Shown here: piece by piece, positions 45,883-54,924 of the stretch
Layout of the letters: the number at the start of each line of letters is the position of its first letter
Numbering within the stretch: the first letter of the stretch is position 1
Origin: Dyadobacter subterraneus
Lineage (GTDB): Bacteria; Bacteroidota; Bacteroidia; Cytophagales; Spirosomataceae
Direction: 5' to 3'
Assembly: GCF_015221875.1 (NCBI RefSeq)
Contig: NZ_JACYGY010000002.1
Location: 291,473 to 355,472, forward strand
Length of the DNA stretch: 64,000 nt
Notes under the pieces: model-generated
The model's input: the letters and a program-made list of their open reading frames with translations, nothing else
Told to the model about the DNA's origin: nothing
The model's database searches: none
Made by a program: the position numbers and the translations under genes

Positions 45883-47021
45883 CTAAATGACCTTTTTATT
45901 TCTTCAGGGTTCAATTCATTAACACGAACTGGCGTGAGTGTTCTAGCCTGTATGCTGCTACCCAGTTTAGTTCGAAGTGCCCAAGCATAACTACCAGATA
46001 ATGGGGGAGTATCAACGCGAAGTAATTCAATCAATTGTTCTGGCCTCCCTGAATATCTATCTTCAAGTTGAGGGTAAATAACTTCATCCCATGCCTTGGC
46101 TAAATCTTGCCATATAACATTTTCAGGTGAATCACTAGTTGCCAATTGAGTAAGTAGGCCATGACCAAGCTCAAACTCTGGACCGAGATCAGCTGCAATG
46201 GCTAGGTTCAAACGGTCAAGAAGCAGATATGCAGTTTCAAAAGGGCTTAAGTTTTGCCAGTTATCATCAATAGGTGTGGGAATTAAACTCTCATCCAAAC
46301 CCCATTGGTGTGCAAGTACAGATAGATTTGGTCTCATTTCAATTCGATCGAACCTACGTGCAAGAGCGCTATCAATTGGTACAGCTGCCCGGTCAACACT
46401 GTTCATTGTTGCCACAATATAAATATGCTTAGGAAATGGAAATCCAATAGGAATCTCAGCTTCTTGCCCTTCTGCCCGGTAAATTTTCTCACTTTTGCCG
46501 TCTATGTACTTAAGCTGCCTAAGGGGAAGAGGAAGGGGAACACGGCCATCTTTACGGTAATCGAAATCGAGAAATGTCATAAACTCACCAAAGATGCGAG
46601 CCGCATTACCTCGGTTAATTTCATCGATAAAGATTACAACTGAATTATACTCTGATGTAGTGTCTGACAATTCTAATGCAGCATCAAGGAAAACTCCAGC
46701 AAACGGTTTAAGCTCTGTGCCAGACCCTGTCATTTCAGGTCTTAAACCTAGTACAAAATCTTCATAACCATAAGATTGGTGGAATGTAGTCCATACAACT
46801 TTCACAGGCTGAGGTATAGGCAGAACTTGCTCTGGCCTGCTAAATGGAGTTTCTGCATCATCGGGATCAAGAATGATACCTTCCTTGCTCTCAGGTGTTG
46901 TTTTCAAAACTTGAAACAACTCACTTATAAGCCGTGTTTTGCCTGTTGCGGGTGGGCCATACAAGAGTACGTTTCGCCCTTTATCCCACGATCTGAGAAT
47001 ATTCCCAAGTTTATCTGTCAT
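45867..47021 (-). CDS. mcrB: McrB-like AAA+ GTPase lacking the N-terminal DNA-binding domain
   Basis: 384 residues. Walker A GPPATGKT at residues 22-29, Walker B with VVIFIDEINRGNAARIFGEFMTFLD, then the sensor MNSVDRAAVPIDSALARRFDRIEM. The NTVD-type McrB signature is seen as TMNSVDRA. The P-loop starts 20 residues from the N-terminus, so the DNA-recognition domain found in E. coli McrB is missing. The unknown 185-residue protein encoded 2 bp upstream may replace it. Moves DNA and drives McrC cleavage. Confidence 0.88.
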   Translation of the reverse strand: MTDKLGNILRSWDKGRNVLLYGPPATGKTRLISELFQVLKTTPESKEGIILDPDDAETPFSRPEQVLPIPQPVKVVWTTFHQSYGYEDFVLGLRPEMTGSGTELKPFAGVFLDAALELSDTTSEYNSVVIFIDEINRGNAARIFGEFMTFLDFDYRKDGRVPLPLPLRQLKYIDGKSEKIYRAEGQEAEIPIGFPFPKHIYIVATMNSVDRAAVPIDSALARRFDRIEMRPNLSVLAHQWGLDESLIPTPIDDNWQNLSPFETAYLLLDRLNLAIAADLGPEFELGHGLLTQLATSDSPENVIWQDLAKAWDEVIYPQLEDRYSGRPEQLIELLRVDTPPLSGSYAWALRTKLGSSIQARTLTPVRVNELNPEEIKRSFRWLTR

Positions 47022-47023
47022 GT

Positions 47024-47581
47024 TCAGCTTTTATTTGCATTGATTACCCCGCCGACTTTATTGCTGTAAAGTTCAAACATCGGATCATTATCCTTCATAT
47101 TAGAAGGGCGATGCCCTTTTGTAAAACCTGCATAGTATTTTTCATCGAACGTCTTTGCGATGAATATACGTAATCCACCATCAGGAAAATACGCGAGAGC
47201 TTCTTCTTTGTTGGCAACATCATCAGGGGCTCTCGGGAAATTACGCGTATATGTCCATGCCGGATGGCGCTGTGAGCTAGGCTGTTGTCTATTCTGATTT
47301 GCTATACGCATTCGGCCACCTGCTTTACTGCGAAATTCTATCGGCCCAGATATTTGGGGTTTTCCAATTACAAAAGCTTGTATCACAAAAGAGGGCATAG
47401 AATTAAAGTCCGTTTCTGTGATATTCAGAAAATCAAGAGTCTCAGGAACTATTGAACTTGGAATTTCAATATATAAGGATCCACCACCACCCTCAATTCT
47501 GTGGTGACGTTCTATATTATAAAATTCTCCTGGTTGTACGTTGCGCCACCAGATACGCTTAACATCTAATTTATTCGTCAT
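47024..47581 (-). CDS. Unknown protein between methylases and McrB
   Basis: 185 residues. Beta-rich: KRIWWRNVQPGEFYNIERHHRIEGGGGSLYIEIPSS, then VIQAFVIGKPQISGPIEFRSKAGGRMRIANQNRQQ, then LRIFIAKTFDEKYYAGFTKGHRPS. Aromatic and basic surface, no catalytic pattern that I can name with confidence. Spacing to both neighbours is 2 bp, so it is a stable part of the system. Likely the site-recognition or a nuclease-helper subunit for the domain-lacking McrB. Confidence 0.6.
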   Translation of the reverse strand: MTNKLDVKRIWWRNVQPGEFYNIERHHRIEGGGGSLYIEIPSSIVPETLDFLNITETDFNSMPSFVIQAFVIGKPQISGPIEFRSKAGGRMRIANQNRQQPSSQRHPAWTYTRNFPRAPDDVANKEEALAYFPDGGLRIFIAKTFDEKYYAGFTKGHRPSNMKDNDPMFELYSNKVGGVINANKS

Positions 47582-47583
47582 GA

Positions 47584-48606
47584 TTAATACTTCTCTACAT
47601 GATAAAGACGCTCCAATAAAATGCCTTCTTTCGCCTTATTGTTACTGCGATATCGATTGTGTAATTTCTCGTGTATTGTCACTTTTCCAAAATCATTCAA
47701 AATTGCAAGAAGTTCATCTTCATGAACTTGACCATCTTGGCTGTAAGATATAAATACATGAGGAGCACTGAGTTGTTCCAGAGTTTTACGAAAAGCCTTA
47801 CCAGCAGAGCGACGGTAACAAAAGTCTGATGCTTGCTTTTCCCACGGGCGGAGACCACCATCGCCTTGAGCAATCGGTTCATCCTCTTGAGCCAAAGTTT
47901 CAAGAATGTGATAGTTCCCAGCATATTGCCGTTTTGTATAAGGAGGATCTAGATATACAGCATCTGCACAAATACTTGAAGCATGTTCTTCAATAGTTCC
48001 CAGTACTACAGAATGATTGCCTGGGGTTTGCTCAAAATGGAGTGGTTCGAACGTAATTGCCTGATGAGCATTTTTGGATAGTTCTTTTAAGAAATAGCCA
48101 TAAGTACCACTTATGTTTGCAATTTTATTGGTTGACAGAATTAAGCTGTGAAGCAATAAACTGTGTTCAAGTTTACTAATGGCGCCAGACCTTGCAAGAT
48201 CCCTTATACTTTCTCGAATTCCATCAATACGTGCGGCATTAGAAGCGGAGAAATATAATCGAGGCTGCCGACCATTAGCAGGGCTACCGGCATTACCAAA
48301 TTCTCTAAAGAAATATCCTTCTGTAGGTGGGATTGACCGTAGCCAATTAAGTGCTCTATCGTATCCACCAAAAGCTTTGAAAGCTGGTGCCTGCTTAGCT
48401 AATAAGCGAGATCTAGCATGGATAACAGGAAAAGCGAGAGCATCAGCAGCTGTAACTGAGTAACCAGCTTGCGCCAAGGCTAATGAGACAGAAGCAGTAC
48501 CACACATTGGATCCGCAATTGATGAGCCAGCAGGAATAACCCTACTTATCTCTCCAACTATCCATTCTGAAAGCTTTGTTTTGTTACCAAGATAACGAAA
48601 TGACAT
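47584..48606 (-). CDS. D12-class N6-adenine DNA methyltransferase
   Basis: 340 residues. Starts with the Dam/D12 pattern FRYLGNKTKLSEWIV and a SAM-binding motif ADPMCGTASVSLALAQ. Catalytic motif DPPYTKRQYAGNYHILE. C-terminal FISYSQDGQVHEDEL and HEKLHNRYRSNNKAKEG are usual for the class. Should protect one strand or half-site against the McrBC-type restriction unit encoded by the same operon. 5 bp after the first methylase. Confidence 0.88.
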   Translation of the reverse strand: MSFRYLGNKTKLSEWIVGEISRVIPAGSSIADPMCGTASVSLALAQAGYSVTAADALAFPVIHARSRLLAKQAPAFKAFGGYDRALNWLRSIPPTEGYFFREFGNAGSPANGRQPRLYFSASNAARIDGIRESIRDLARSGAISKLEHSLLLHSLILSTNKIANISGTYGYFLKELSKNAHQAITFEPLHFEQTPGNHSVVLGTIEEHASSICADAVYLDPPYTKRQYAGNYHILETLAQEDEPIAQGDGGLRPWEKQASDFCYRRSAGKAFRKTLEQLSAPHVFISYSQDGQVHEDELLAILNDFGKVTIHEKLHNRYRSNNKAKEGILLERLYHVEKY

Positions 48607-48611
48607 AATAC

Positions 48612-49715
48612 TTACTGTTTCTTTTTAATAATTATACGCTCATACATTCGGCGATAAGTGCCATCACCATTGGGTAAATAAAAGCGTGGTCCTCCTTGTG
48701 AATAGGTGCCTTTTTCAGCTATCTCAGACATTGGCCGGCTTAAAGATCTACTAGACCCAAGTATCTCAAATTGATCAGGATTGTATTGGTCTAAGAAAGA
48801 AATAGGTACTCCCATCAGACCGTCGAAGTCATACGGTATATCTTTACTTTTACTAACCTCTATCGCATCACAGTTTGCATATTTTGGGTTTGTACTAGGA
48901 GAATAACTTTTTTCAAGAGGAAGGTCTATGTGTCTACTTTGAAAATCGATGTTAGTAAACCAACGCACTCCTTTAACCCGAACATATTTATTACCATGCT
49001 CATCTTTCCTAGTTCCAGATGCTGCAAGTGGGTAATTAGATGGTACACGAAACTCCCTGTCTCCACTTCGGATACTCGGCCCATACCACAACTCATTATT
49101 TTGAATTAACGGAAAGACACTTACATACGTCACAGCATTCATATTTCCTATGATTACGAACTTCTTTTTGTACTTTACTAACTGAGCACAATACTCCTTA
49201 AAAAGTGAGAACGGCGGATTTGTTACTACCACATCTGCTTGTTGTAATAATTCGATACTTTCAGCGCTACGGAAATCGCCATCCCCTTTAAATTGCTTGG
49301 TGTGTATCAGTTCATCTTTTGAAATCTTATTCACATTTTGCCTACCACTATACTCCAAGTATACCGCTTTCTCTGATATCTTGTTATCAAACAAATCTGC
49401 GTTTTGGCTTCGATAACATGCTGTTATTAGCTTCTTTAAACCAAGTTCCTCAAAGTTGTTATAGAAATAACGAAAGAAATTACTCTCCTGTGGATCATCA
49501 CAATTACAATAAATAACCTTTCCCTTAAAGTAGTTGGTGTAATGAATCATCTCAAGCTCGATATCTTCAAGGGATGTATAGAACTCGTCATTCTTCCCTT
49601 GTTTAGCTTGTTGAAAATCTTGATTTCGAGTAGAGAAAATTCCATTTTTCGTAGTATTCAACTCCTGAAAACAAGGGTTGTTAAGGATCCGGCTCTGTCT
49701 AAGAGTATCTGTCAT
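48612..49715 (-). CDS. EcoRI-methylase-like N6-adenine methyltransferase
   Basis: 367 residues. Pattern of the EcoRI-type methylase family: QGKNDEFYTSLEDIELEMIHY, VIYCNCDDPQESNFFRYFYNN, catalytic VVTNPPFSLFKEYCAQLV, IIGNMNAVTYVSVFPLIQNNELWYGPSI, and KGVRWFTNID. First gene of the operon. The presence of a second, unrelated adenine methylase suggests an asymmetric recognition site that needs two enzymes. Confidence 0.85.
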   Translation of the reverse strand: MTDTLRQSRILNNPCFQELNTTKNGIFSTRNQDFQQAKQGKNDEFYTSLEDIELEMIHYTNYFKGKVIYCNCDDPQESNFFRYFYNNFEELGLKKLITACYRSQNADLFDNKISEKAVYLEYSGRQNVNKISKDELIHTKQFKGDGDFRSAESIELLQQADVVVTNPPFSLFKEYCAQLVKYKKKFVIIGNMNAVTYVSVFPLIQNNELWYGPSIRSGDREFRVPSNYPLAASGTRKDEHGNKYVRVKGVRWFTNIDFQSRHIDLPLEKSYSPSTNPKYANCDAIEVSKSKDIPYDFDGLMGVPISFLDQYNPDQFEILGSSRSLSRPMSEIAEKGTYSQGGPRFYLPNGDGTYRRMYERIIIKKKQ

Positions 49716-50067
49716 AGTTTACTGTCATTTGGTCTTTTACATTAATCACATCGATTAAGGGCTTATATTTTGCGGGATTATCAGCACGTCACTCTAAACC
49801 CTATGCTAAGGTAACTACAAAGTAGGCCACTCGCTACTACTACCTCAATTTGCATTATGGCTCCACCTATCCTGCATGGTTCACCTGTCAACCGTTTTGC
49901 TTTTGAAACTTAGTAAGTAAGTCTAAAGAATACCGACGTTTTGTGAGACACCTAATAAGATGGATGGGTAATTTTCGGCGTAGACCCCAATATAATAAAA
50001 CTATAAGTATGTAGTTTTATTGAGAGTTAATTGATCAGTAATTTTTCAGCTATTTAAACTAATTATC
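49716..50067. promoter_or_regulatory. Divergent promoter region of the R-M operon
   Basis: 352 bp between the methylase/McrBC operon and the gamma-glutamylcyclotransferase-like gene. Contains no ORF. An AAACTATAAGTATGTAGTTT inverted repeat near 49998-50017 could be an operator. Confidence 0.4.
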
Positions 50068-50697
50068 ATGACAAATTTAGATGATAAAGTATGGTATGCC
50101 TGCTACGGGTCAAATATTTTAGAGGAACGTTTTCTTTGTTATATCAGAGGTGGACAACCAAATGGAAGCAAGAAAAATTATGAAGGTTGTAGTGATAAAA
50201 CTTTACCAGCAGACAGTGAAGACTTTTATATTTGTTCTGAACTTTATTTTGCTAGAAAATCAAAGAGTTGGGATAATGGTGGAGTTGCATTTGTTAAAAC
50301 TATATTTGACCCCCAAATAAAGACGATTGGGAGATTATATTTAGTAACAAAAGGACAATTAATAGATATTGCCAAACAAGAAACAGGCACAGAAAATAAT
50401 TTAGTGATAAACTTTGACGCAGCTACCAGAGACGGAGCTTATATTTTTAAAAAAGCATCTTGGTACGGAAACTTAGTGTACTTGGGAAAACAATATGGCT
50501 ATCAAATTTTTACCTTGACAAGTGAAAATGACTTACAACCATTGTCAAAACCAAGTAAAGATTATTTAAAAACTATTAGTTTAGGAATAAAAGAGGTTTA
50601 TAATTTTAACGACCAGACAATCTTGGAGTATTTAAATACTAAGGGTGGAATTGTAGGAAATTATTCTGATCAAGAATTATTAGAGATTATCATTTAG
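50068..50697 (+). CDS. Gamma-glutamylcyclotransferase-like fold protein
   Basis: 209 residues. Starts WYACYGSNILEERFLCYIRGGQP, the substrate-binding loop of the cyclotransferase (GGCT/AIG2-like) fold, and continues with ELYFARKSKSWDNGGVAFV. A Tyr-Gly-Ser-Asn loop is present, but the catalytic Glu of GGCT could not be assigned. Very A+T rich compared with neighbours. Single gene followed by a hairpin terminator (AAAACGCT / AGCGTTTT, 50737-50764). Role in an island is unclear. Confidence 0.75.
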   Translation: MTNLDDKVWYACYGSNILEERFLCYIRGGQPNGSKKNYEGCSDKTLPADSEDFYICSELYFARKSKSWDNGGVAFVKTIFDPQIKTIGRLYLVTKGQLIDIAKQETGTENNLVINFDAATRDGAYIFKKASWYGNLVYLGKQYGYQIFTLTSENDLQPLSKPSKDYLKTISLGIKEVYNFNDQTILEYLNTKGGIVGNYSDQELLEIII

Positions 50698-50736
50698 TAG
50701 CAAAACGGTTGTTTGAGCAAAATATATCTATTTCTC

Positions 50737-50764
50737 AAAACGCTCTTTTGCAATGAAGCGTTTT
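50737..50764 (+). terminator. Terminator-like hairpin
   Basis: AAAACGCT / AGCGTTTT 8-bp stem, 40 bp after the cyclotransferase-like gene. The remaining gap to 51039 shows nothing else. Confidence 0.5.
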
Positions 50765-51039
50765 GCATTTTGGTGTATTTGATTAGCACATAACACTATC
50801 TATGTGTTTTGTATCTTCGTAAATTCAATTCGAGTTAAGGTGTTTGTGACGATTTTATCCATCAATTTGGGCCGATTAAAGGGGTAATACGTGTTAGTTG
50901 CTTGATTTATATAATTTAATCAATACAAATATTTTCAGGGATCGAAATAGGAAAATGCGAAGTTGCGGATACATTAAGAAAACTTTAACCTCATGCGAAA
51001 TTGTAATTGGGCCAATCTGTGCCGAAAAATTCCTGAAAC

Positions 51040-51813
51040 CTAGGCTTCCCAAATTACACTTAGTACAGAGTTGTATCTTGCCGTAATTATGCAAAACTCA
51101 TTCATCGGTGCATCATTATCATATTTACCAAGCTCAAACCAAGTGGATTTAGTTATTTCCTGAGTAGTATCTTTTCGCTCGTAAATCCGATTATACTTAT
51201 AAAATTCTTTTGCTACCGAATTCGAGGGAACATTTAGCTTGTTAATATCTGGAATTTTATAATACATATCTGTCGACTTTTTCCAGTATTGCACCTTTCC
51301 GTTTTTACTATAAAAAGCAGCAATAGGATGATTTCCTAATTCAGCAAAACGGTATACCGTTGATGTCAAACTGGTGTTAAATTGATGAGCCAATTCACTG
51401 ATCAGTTCTGGTGAAAATTTCTTCTTATAACAACTCGATTTAAATTGTTCAGTCGGCATTAACAATTCAGCAGCAAAGTCGTTGGCTTCTTTTTCTTGCG
51501 GCCCTCTTTTATATCCTTCTAATGTAGTATCATCATCTGTAAAGGACGCTTCCTTATCAGCATGAAGTAGGATGTGCCCCAGCTCGTGAGCGAGTACATA
51601 CCGTTTTCTTTGTTCAAATTCAATTGCCGAATCAATCGTTACAATTGAACGTCCTTGTTTCATCACCAACCTGCCGTCACAATTTTTCAGCTCAGCCTCC
51701 TTAACCATACCATTGTGATAGATAATCAGGTCTTTAATGTCGACATAGGCCATGTCGATGATGCCGAGTTGGTTAAGAAGTTTTTTGGCAGCAAATGCTG
51801 GTGCTATTTTCAT
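51040..51813 (-). CDS. ImmA/IrrE-type metallopeptidase
   Basis: 257 residues. Zn motif HELGHILLH within RKRYVLAHELGHILLHADKE, then an N-terminal-like helix pair and EKEANDFAAELLMPTEQF, the usual ImmA/IrrE block. The C-terminal 100 residues are an extra domain. Such peptidases cleave a partner regulator and so switch on SOS-like, prophage or CBASS operons (as in CapP/CapH). Last gene of a three-gene operon, overlapping the previous stop/start by one base. Confidence 0.88.
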   Translation of the reverse strand: MKIAPAFAAKKLLNQLGIIDMAYVDIKDLIIYHNGMVKEAELKNCDGRLVMKQGRSIVTIDSAIEFEQRKRYVLAHELGHILLHADKEASFTDDDTTLEGYKRGPQEKEANDFAAELLMPTEQFKSSCYKKKFSPELISELAHQFNTSLTSTVYRFAELGNHPIAAFYSKNGKVQYWKKSTDMYYKIPDINKLNVPSNSVAKEFYKYNRIYERKDTTQEITKSTWFELGKYDNDAPMNEFCIITARYNSVLSVIWEA

Positions 51814-52208
51814 TAAATTTCCTTTCTTTCAATTTTGTTCATCAGATCAAGCAAGTCTGATTCGTCAAGTATTTCCTTTAGATCCTGCACATCCATATTT
51901 TCCAAGTTATTGAACTGCAACTGCGGTGCGCTTTGCTTTAATAAATTAAGGATTCCTTCTTTGGTTGATTCCTTGGCACTTTCAAATATTGCCAGCGCCT
52001 TTGCATATAAACTTTCTAGTTCCTGTTTCCTTAGCGCTACTTTTTGCTTAAATAGTAAGGCCCTTACTTTCGCAATTCCATTTTTTTCCAAACGTTCAGG
52101 ATCAAATCCACTATCACGCAACATTTCATTTAGTAATTCAGGCTCACGATGCGTCATCAGGAATAATTCCCGATTCAGCTTATCGATGTCTATTTTTGTG
52201 CTCTTCAT
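51813..52208 (-). CDS. Small helical protein, possible ImmA/IrrE substrate
   Basis: 131 residues, nearly all helical (DIDKLNRELFLMTHREPELLNEML, LFKQKVALRKQELESLYAKALAIFESAKESTKEGILNLL). C-terminus acidic. No HTH that I can identify. Placed between a sigma-like gene and the peptidase gene, spacing 2 bp and 1-bp overlap. By analogy with ImmR-ImmA, CapH-CapP, it may be the regulated partner. Family not recognised. Confidence 0.55.
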   Translation of the reverse strand: MKSTKIDIDKLNRELFLMTHREPELLNEMLRDSGFDPERLEKNGIAKVRALLFKQKVALRKQELESLYAKALAIFESAKESTKEGILNLLKQSAPQLQFNNLENMDVQDLKEILDESDLLDLMNKIERKEI

Positions 52209-52210
52209 GA

Positions 52211-52810
52211 TTACCTTTTAAATAATGTCTTCACAATTCTTATGCCTCTTTTTATGGCATTGTTAACTTCTGAAACCGGGATTTCCAAAACATCGGCGAT
52301 TGTCCGCGGTTGGGTGTTATCCAGCCATTCACAAAATATCACATGGTCATCTTTTCTTTCTCCGAATGCTAATTCTATTTCTTGCCACGTTTCCTGAGCG
52401 ATTAAAATTTCATCTGGTCCTTCAACAGTATCGATATCATCACGTAAAATTTCATCGTCGATCGCATTATCACTAGAAGCAATAGCGTTCACATCTGAAT
52501 TGCCTCCAGCCTTAACAATCGAACGGACGGATGATTTAAAATGACTTGAAATCAAGCTTTTTACAACGCCAGTCAAATGAATTGTAATATCAGGGTAGCG
52601 ATTGTAATCCCAGGCCCGAACACCTTCAAATACTTTCTCTATTGCCAGAGCAGCAAAATGTTCTGCATCCACACTGTCCTTTTCGCTTCGGATTTGGAAG
52701 CCGGCCTTGTTCAATTTAAAATCTGCATAGCGTACCAGTTCCTTATAAATCAGCCCCCAGGACTTTTCATCTATTGCCGATAGTTTATCCAGTGTTTGAG
52801 AGTCAATCAT
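52211..52810 (-). CDS. Sigma-70-like regulator (paralog 1)
   Basis: 199 residues. Region-2-like part SWGLIYKELVRYADFKLNKAGFQ, then FAALAIEKVFEGVRAWDYNRYPDITIHLTGVVKSLISSHFKSS. C-terminal region-4-like part: VIFCEWLDNTQPRTIADVLEIPVSEVNNAIKRGIRIVKTLFKR. It resembles a frameshifted gene at 56.7 kb over its whole length. First gene of the unit with the 131-residue protein and ImmA/IrrE peptidase. Probably a dedicated regulator of defence genes in this block. Confidence 0.78.
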   Translation of the reverse strand: MIDSQTLDKLSAIDEKSWGLIYKELVRYADFKLNKAGFQIRSEKDSVDAEHFAALAIEKVFEGVRAWDYNRYPDITIHLTGVVKSLISSHFKSSVRSIVKAGGNSDVNAIASSDNAIDDEILRDDIDTVEGPDEILIAQETWQEIELAFGERKDDHVIFCEWLDNTQPRTIADVLEIPVSEVNNAIKRGIRIVKTLFKR

Positions 52811-52927
52811 GTAGGAGATTTTGGATCCATATAAAGATATGTTCTTTAAAATTATTTTTTTGACACGTAGCTAAAAATAAATATTGTGAAACATATAAAT
52901 AGTGTGGGATATAAGAATTATACACAT

Positions 52928-53110
52928 ATGAAAAAAAATGTATTCGTCGTAAAATTCAGCAATAATTGGGCGACCAGAACGACCGGGAACGGACGCGTAA
53001 CAAAAAATCTTGACACTCAAAAAAAGAAGCCATTGATGCGGGCAGGCAACAAGCTATTAAAATTCAGTCAGAGCTACCAACATCAACTCCAGCAGCGTGG
53101 CGATAAATGA
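52928..53110 (+). pseudogene. DUF2188 protein with frameshift
   Basis: Reads MKKNVFVVKFSNNWATRTTG, then NGRVTKNLDTQ. After this, adding one base to the A7 run at 53019-53025 gives KKEAIDAGRQQAIKIQSEL, the second half of the DUF2188 pattern. The end (after SEL) still differs from normal members. Third DUF2188 gene in the window. Confidence 0.65.
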
Positions 53111-53662
53111 TGTTGAATGATATTTCCAGTGTTCCCATAAACAGTTTTTGTTTAATAACTTCTGGGAGCGAACATGGTTAGTTAAGATTTTTCTGTACGG
53201 GATTATATAAAGATCACCAGGCTATTCAACAAATAATCTTTAGGAAAAAGGGAAGGATCGCTCCAGTCCAGATTTTATTAAGTACTCAAAGTATCAGTAA
53301 AAGTGGAGGGCTTGGTTCAGAAGGTTATTCAAATATAACACATTAGGATATTTATTCGAGTTAAAGCTAGGTTGCTTGGCTATTCAACAGCAGTATGCTG
53401 TACACGGATTTTAATATATCGCGTTCAAGTCGTGTGTCACGGAGTTCTTTGCTTAGCCGGGCTAATTACTGTTCCGTTTCACTCAGTTTCTTGTATTATA
53501 TTTTATTTTACATAACTACTAATTATGTAAAATAAAATAATGTTTGATGTTGATTTTTACTGATGACCTCATTCAGCGATTCCCTCCTGCACCGATTACC
53601 TATCCCAAGACCAAATAATACAAGACGACTCCTGCCCCGCATCATTTTGCTGGAGCCTTCTC
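53111..53662. other. Non-coding region with a long AT palindrome
   Basis: 552 bp. Contains ATTTTATTTTACATAA / TTATGTAAAATAAAAT (53500-53538), perfect 16-bp arms and 7-nt loop. Lies downstream of the CBASS operon (minus) and could end its transcript or be an operator. Nothing else. Confidence 0.5.
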
Positions 53663-54679
53663 TTAACCTGTAAAAAACTGCTCAATAATCGAATTTGCAT
53701 GGTTCTGAAATTCATGCTGGGCTTTTTCTCCAAGTTTTTCAAGCCTTACCCGGTCTGTCTCGTCTAGTTCAACAAAGCAAGTATCGTCAAGCTCGGTATC
53801 AATACGTTTGTAGATAAAATTTTCAGCCTCCTGCTTGTCAATCCCATTTTGTAACAGACTGATCAGATTTTGAACCTGTTGCGACTGTCCTTGCATAAAA
53901 AGTTCCATGATCCGCTTTCTTCCTTTTATCCAGTAAAGTAATCCCCAATCATTGCGGGAGCAGGCGTCCGTGAACTTCTGGTGCCCGGTGCCGATAGAAA
54001 GCACCCGCAAGTTGCCTAAGTCCTGACCAAAGGCTTTCTGGGCCTCAATAATAGCCAGCAGTGTTGGGTTATTGGCAAACACCCCGCCATCCACCTTATT
54101 ACTAAATAATTGCTCGATACCTTTCAGGTCCTGGTATTTTGCTGAAAACGGATCAAAATATGTCGGCGCTGCTGATGTTGCCAGGGCTGCCTGATAAGCG
54201 GGGATGTGATAATCTCGTACAAATCTCGGGTGATATTTGTTCTTCAGCACCGAGGGCTTGCCCTGCATCAGGTCATAGATTGGGATACAAACGGGTATCT
54301 TGCAGTCCAGTAGAAGCGGGTCTGTGCCACCATGTACCTCCCGAAACTTATCCCTGATTAACTGCTCCAAAGCGCTTCTGTCATGTTTTGAATAAAATAG
54401 GCTGCTCAGTAATCCCTTCTTTTTTCCAAAGATCTTCTCAGCGTTGTTTAAATAAAGATCGTGAATGTCCTTTGCAGGTATTCCCAGCGCCAATGCCAGT
54501 GCAATGATCCCTCCGGTAGACGTCCCTGTAATGAGCTGAAAGTGCTGGAAGATCTGGTGGTTTTCAATTCCCCGCTGTTTAAGCTCCGCTTCCAGGTTTG
54601 CCAGTAGCATGGCTGGAAAAACGCCACGAATTCCCCCGCCATCAATAGACAATATATTAAATGATTTCTCTGTTTCCAT
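53663..54679 (-). CDS. capV: CapV-type patatin phospholipase, CBASS effector
   Basis: 338 residues. Patatin features: oxyanion loop DGGGIRG (residues 13-19), nucleophile Ser in ITGTSTGG, and the catalytic Asp in VDGGVFANNP. CapV enzymes are switched on by a cyclic dinucleotide and destroy the inner membrane of infected cells. Last gene of a four-gene CBASS operon. Its ATG overlaps the DUF2188 stop by one base. Confidence 0.92.
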   Translation of the reverse strand: METEKSFNILSIDGGGIRGVFPAMLLANLEAELKQRGIENHQIFQHFQLITGTSTGGIIALALALGIPAKDIHDLYLNNAEKIFGKKKGLLSSLFYSKHDRSALEQLIRDKFREVHGGTDPLLLDCKIPVCIPIYDLMQGKPSVLKNKYHPRFVRDYHIPAYQAALATSAAPTYFDPFSAKYQDLKGIEQLFSNKVDGGVFANNPTLLAIIEAQKAFGQDLGNLRVLSIGTGHQKFTDACSRNDWGLLYWIKGRKRIMELFMQGQSQQVQNLISLLQNGIDKQEAENFIYKRIDTELDDTCFVELDETDRVRLEKLGEKAQHEFQNHANSIIEQFFTG

Positions 54680-54909
54680 TATCCTTTACTTTTTGTTGGG
54701 TCAGCCGATCTAGGATAGGTTCGTTCTTCCTGGATGCGGCCATCCATTTTGTGAATTTTTAATGATGAATTTGAGTCGCTCAATATTTCAGCGCTCTTTC
54801 TGATCGCTTCCTCCTTACTAGAACCGGAGAAATTTGCCGTCGCCCGGGAAGTATTTTCCCGTTGGAGTTTCCAGCTTTCTCTATCTTTGGTTAAATGATA
54901 ATTTTTCAT
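54679..54909 (-). CDS. DUF2188-like protein inside the CBASS operon
   Basis: 76 residues from ATG 54909. A weak DUF2188 pattern is recognisable: KNYHLTKDRESWKLQRENTSRATANFSGSSKEEAIRKSAEILSDSNSSLKIHKMDGRIQEERTYPRS. Between the E2 and CapV genes with close spacing, so it is co-translated. It may adjust signalling or be a substrate or modifier. Role unknown. Confidence 0.75.
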   Translation of the reverse strand: MKNYHLTKDRESWKLQRENTSRATANFSGSSKEEAIRKSAEILSDSNSSLKIHKMDGRIQEERTYPRSADPTKSKG

Positions 54910-54924
54910 AATTGTCAAAATTTA

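Noticed and set aside
46188..46210. Target site of guide 2 inside mcrB (shared GAGATCAGCT)
   Set aside because: Only about ten matching bases, inside a coding region, no match beyond the seed. Expected by chance.
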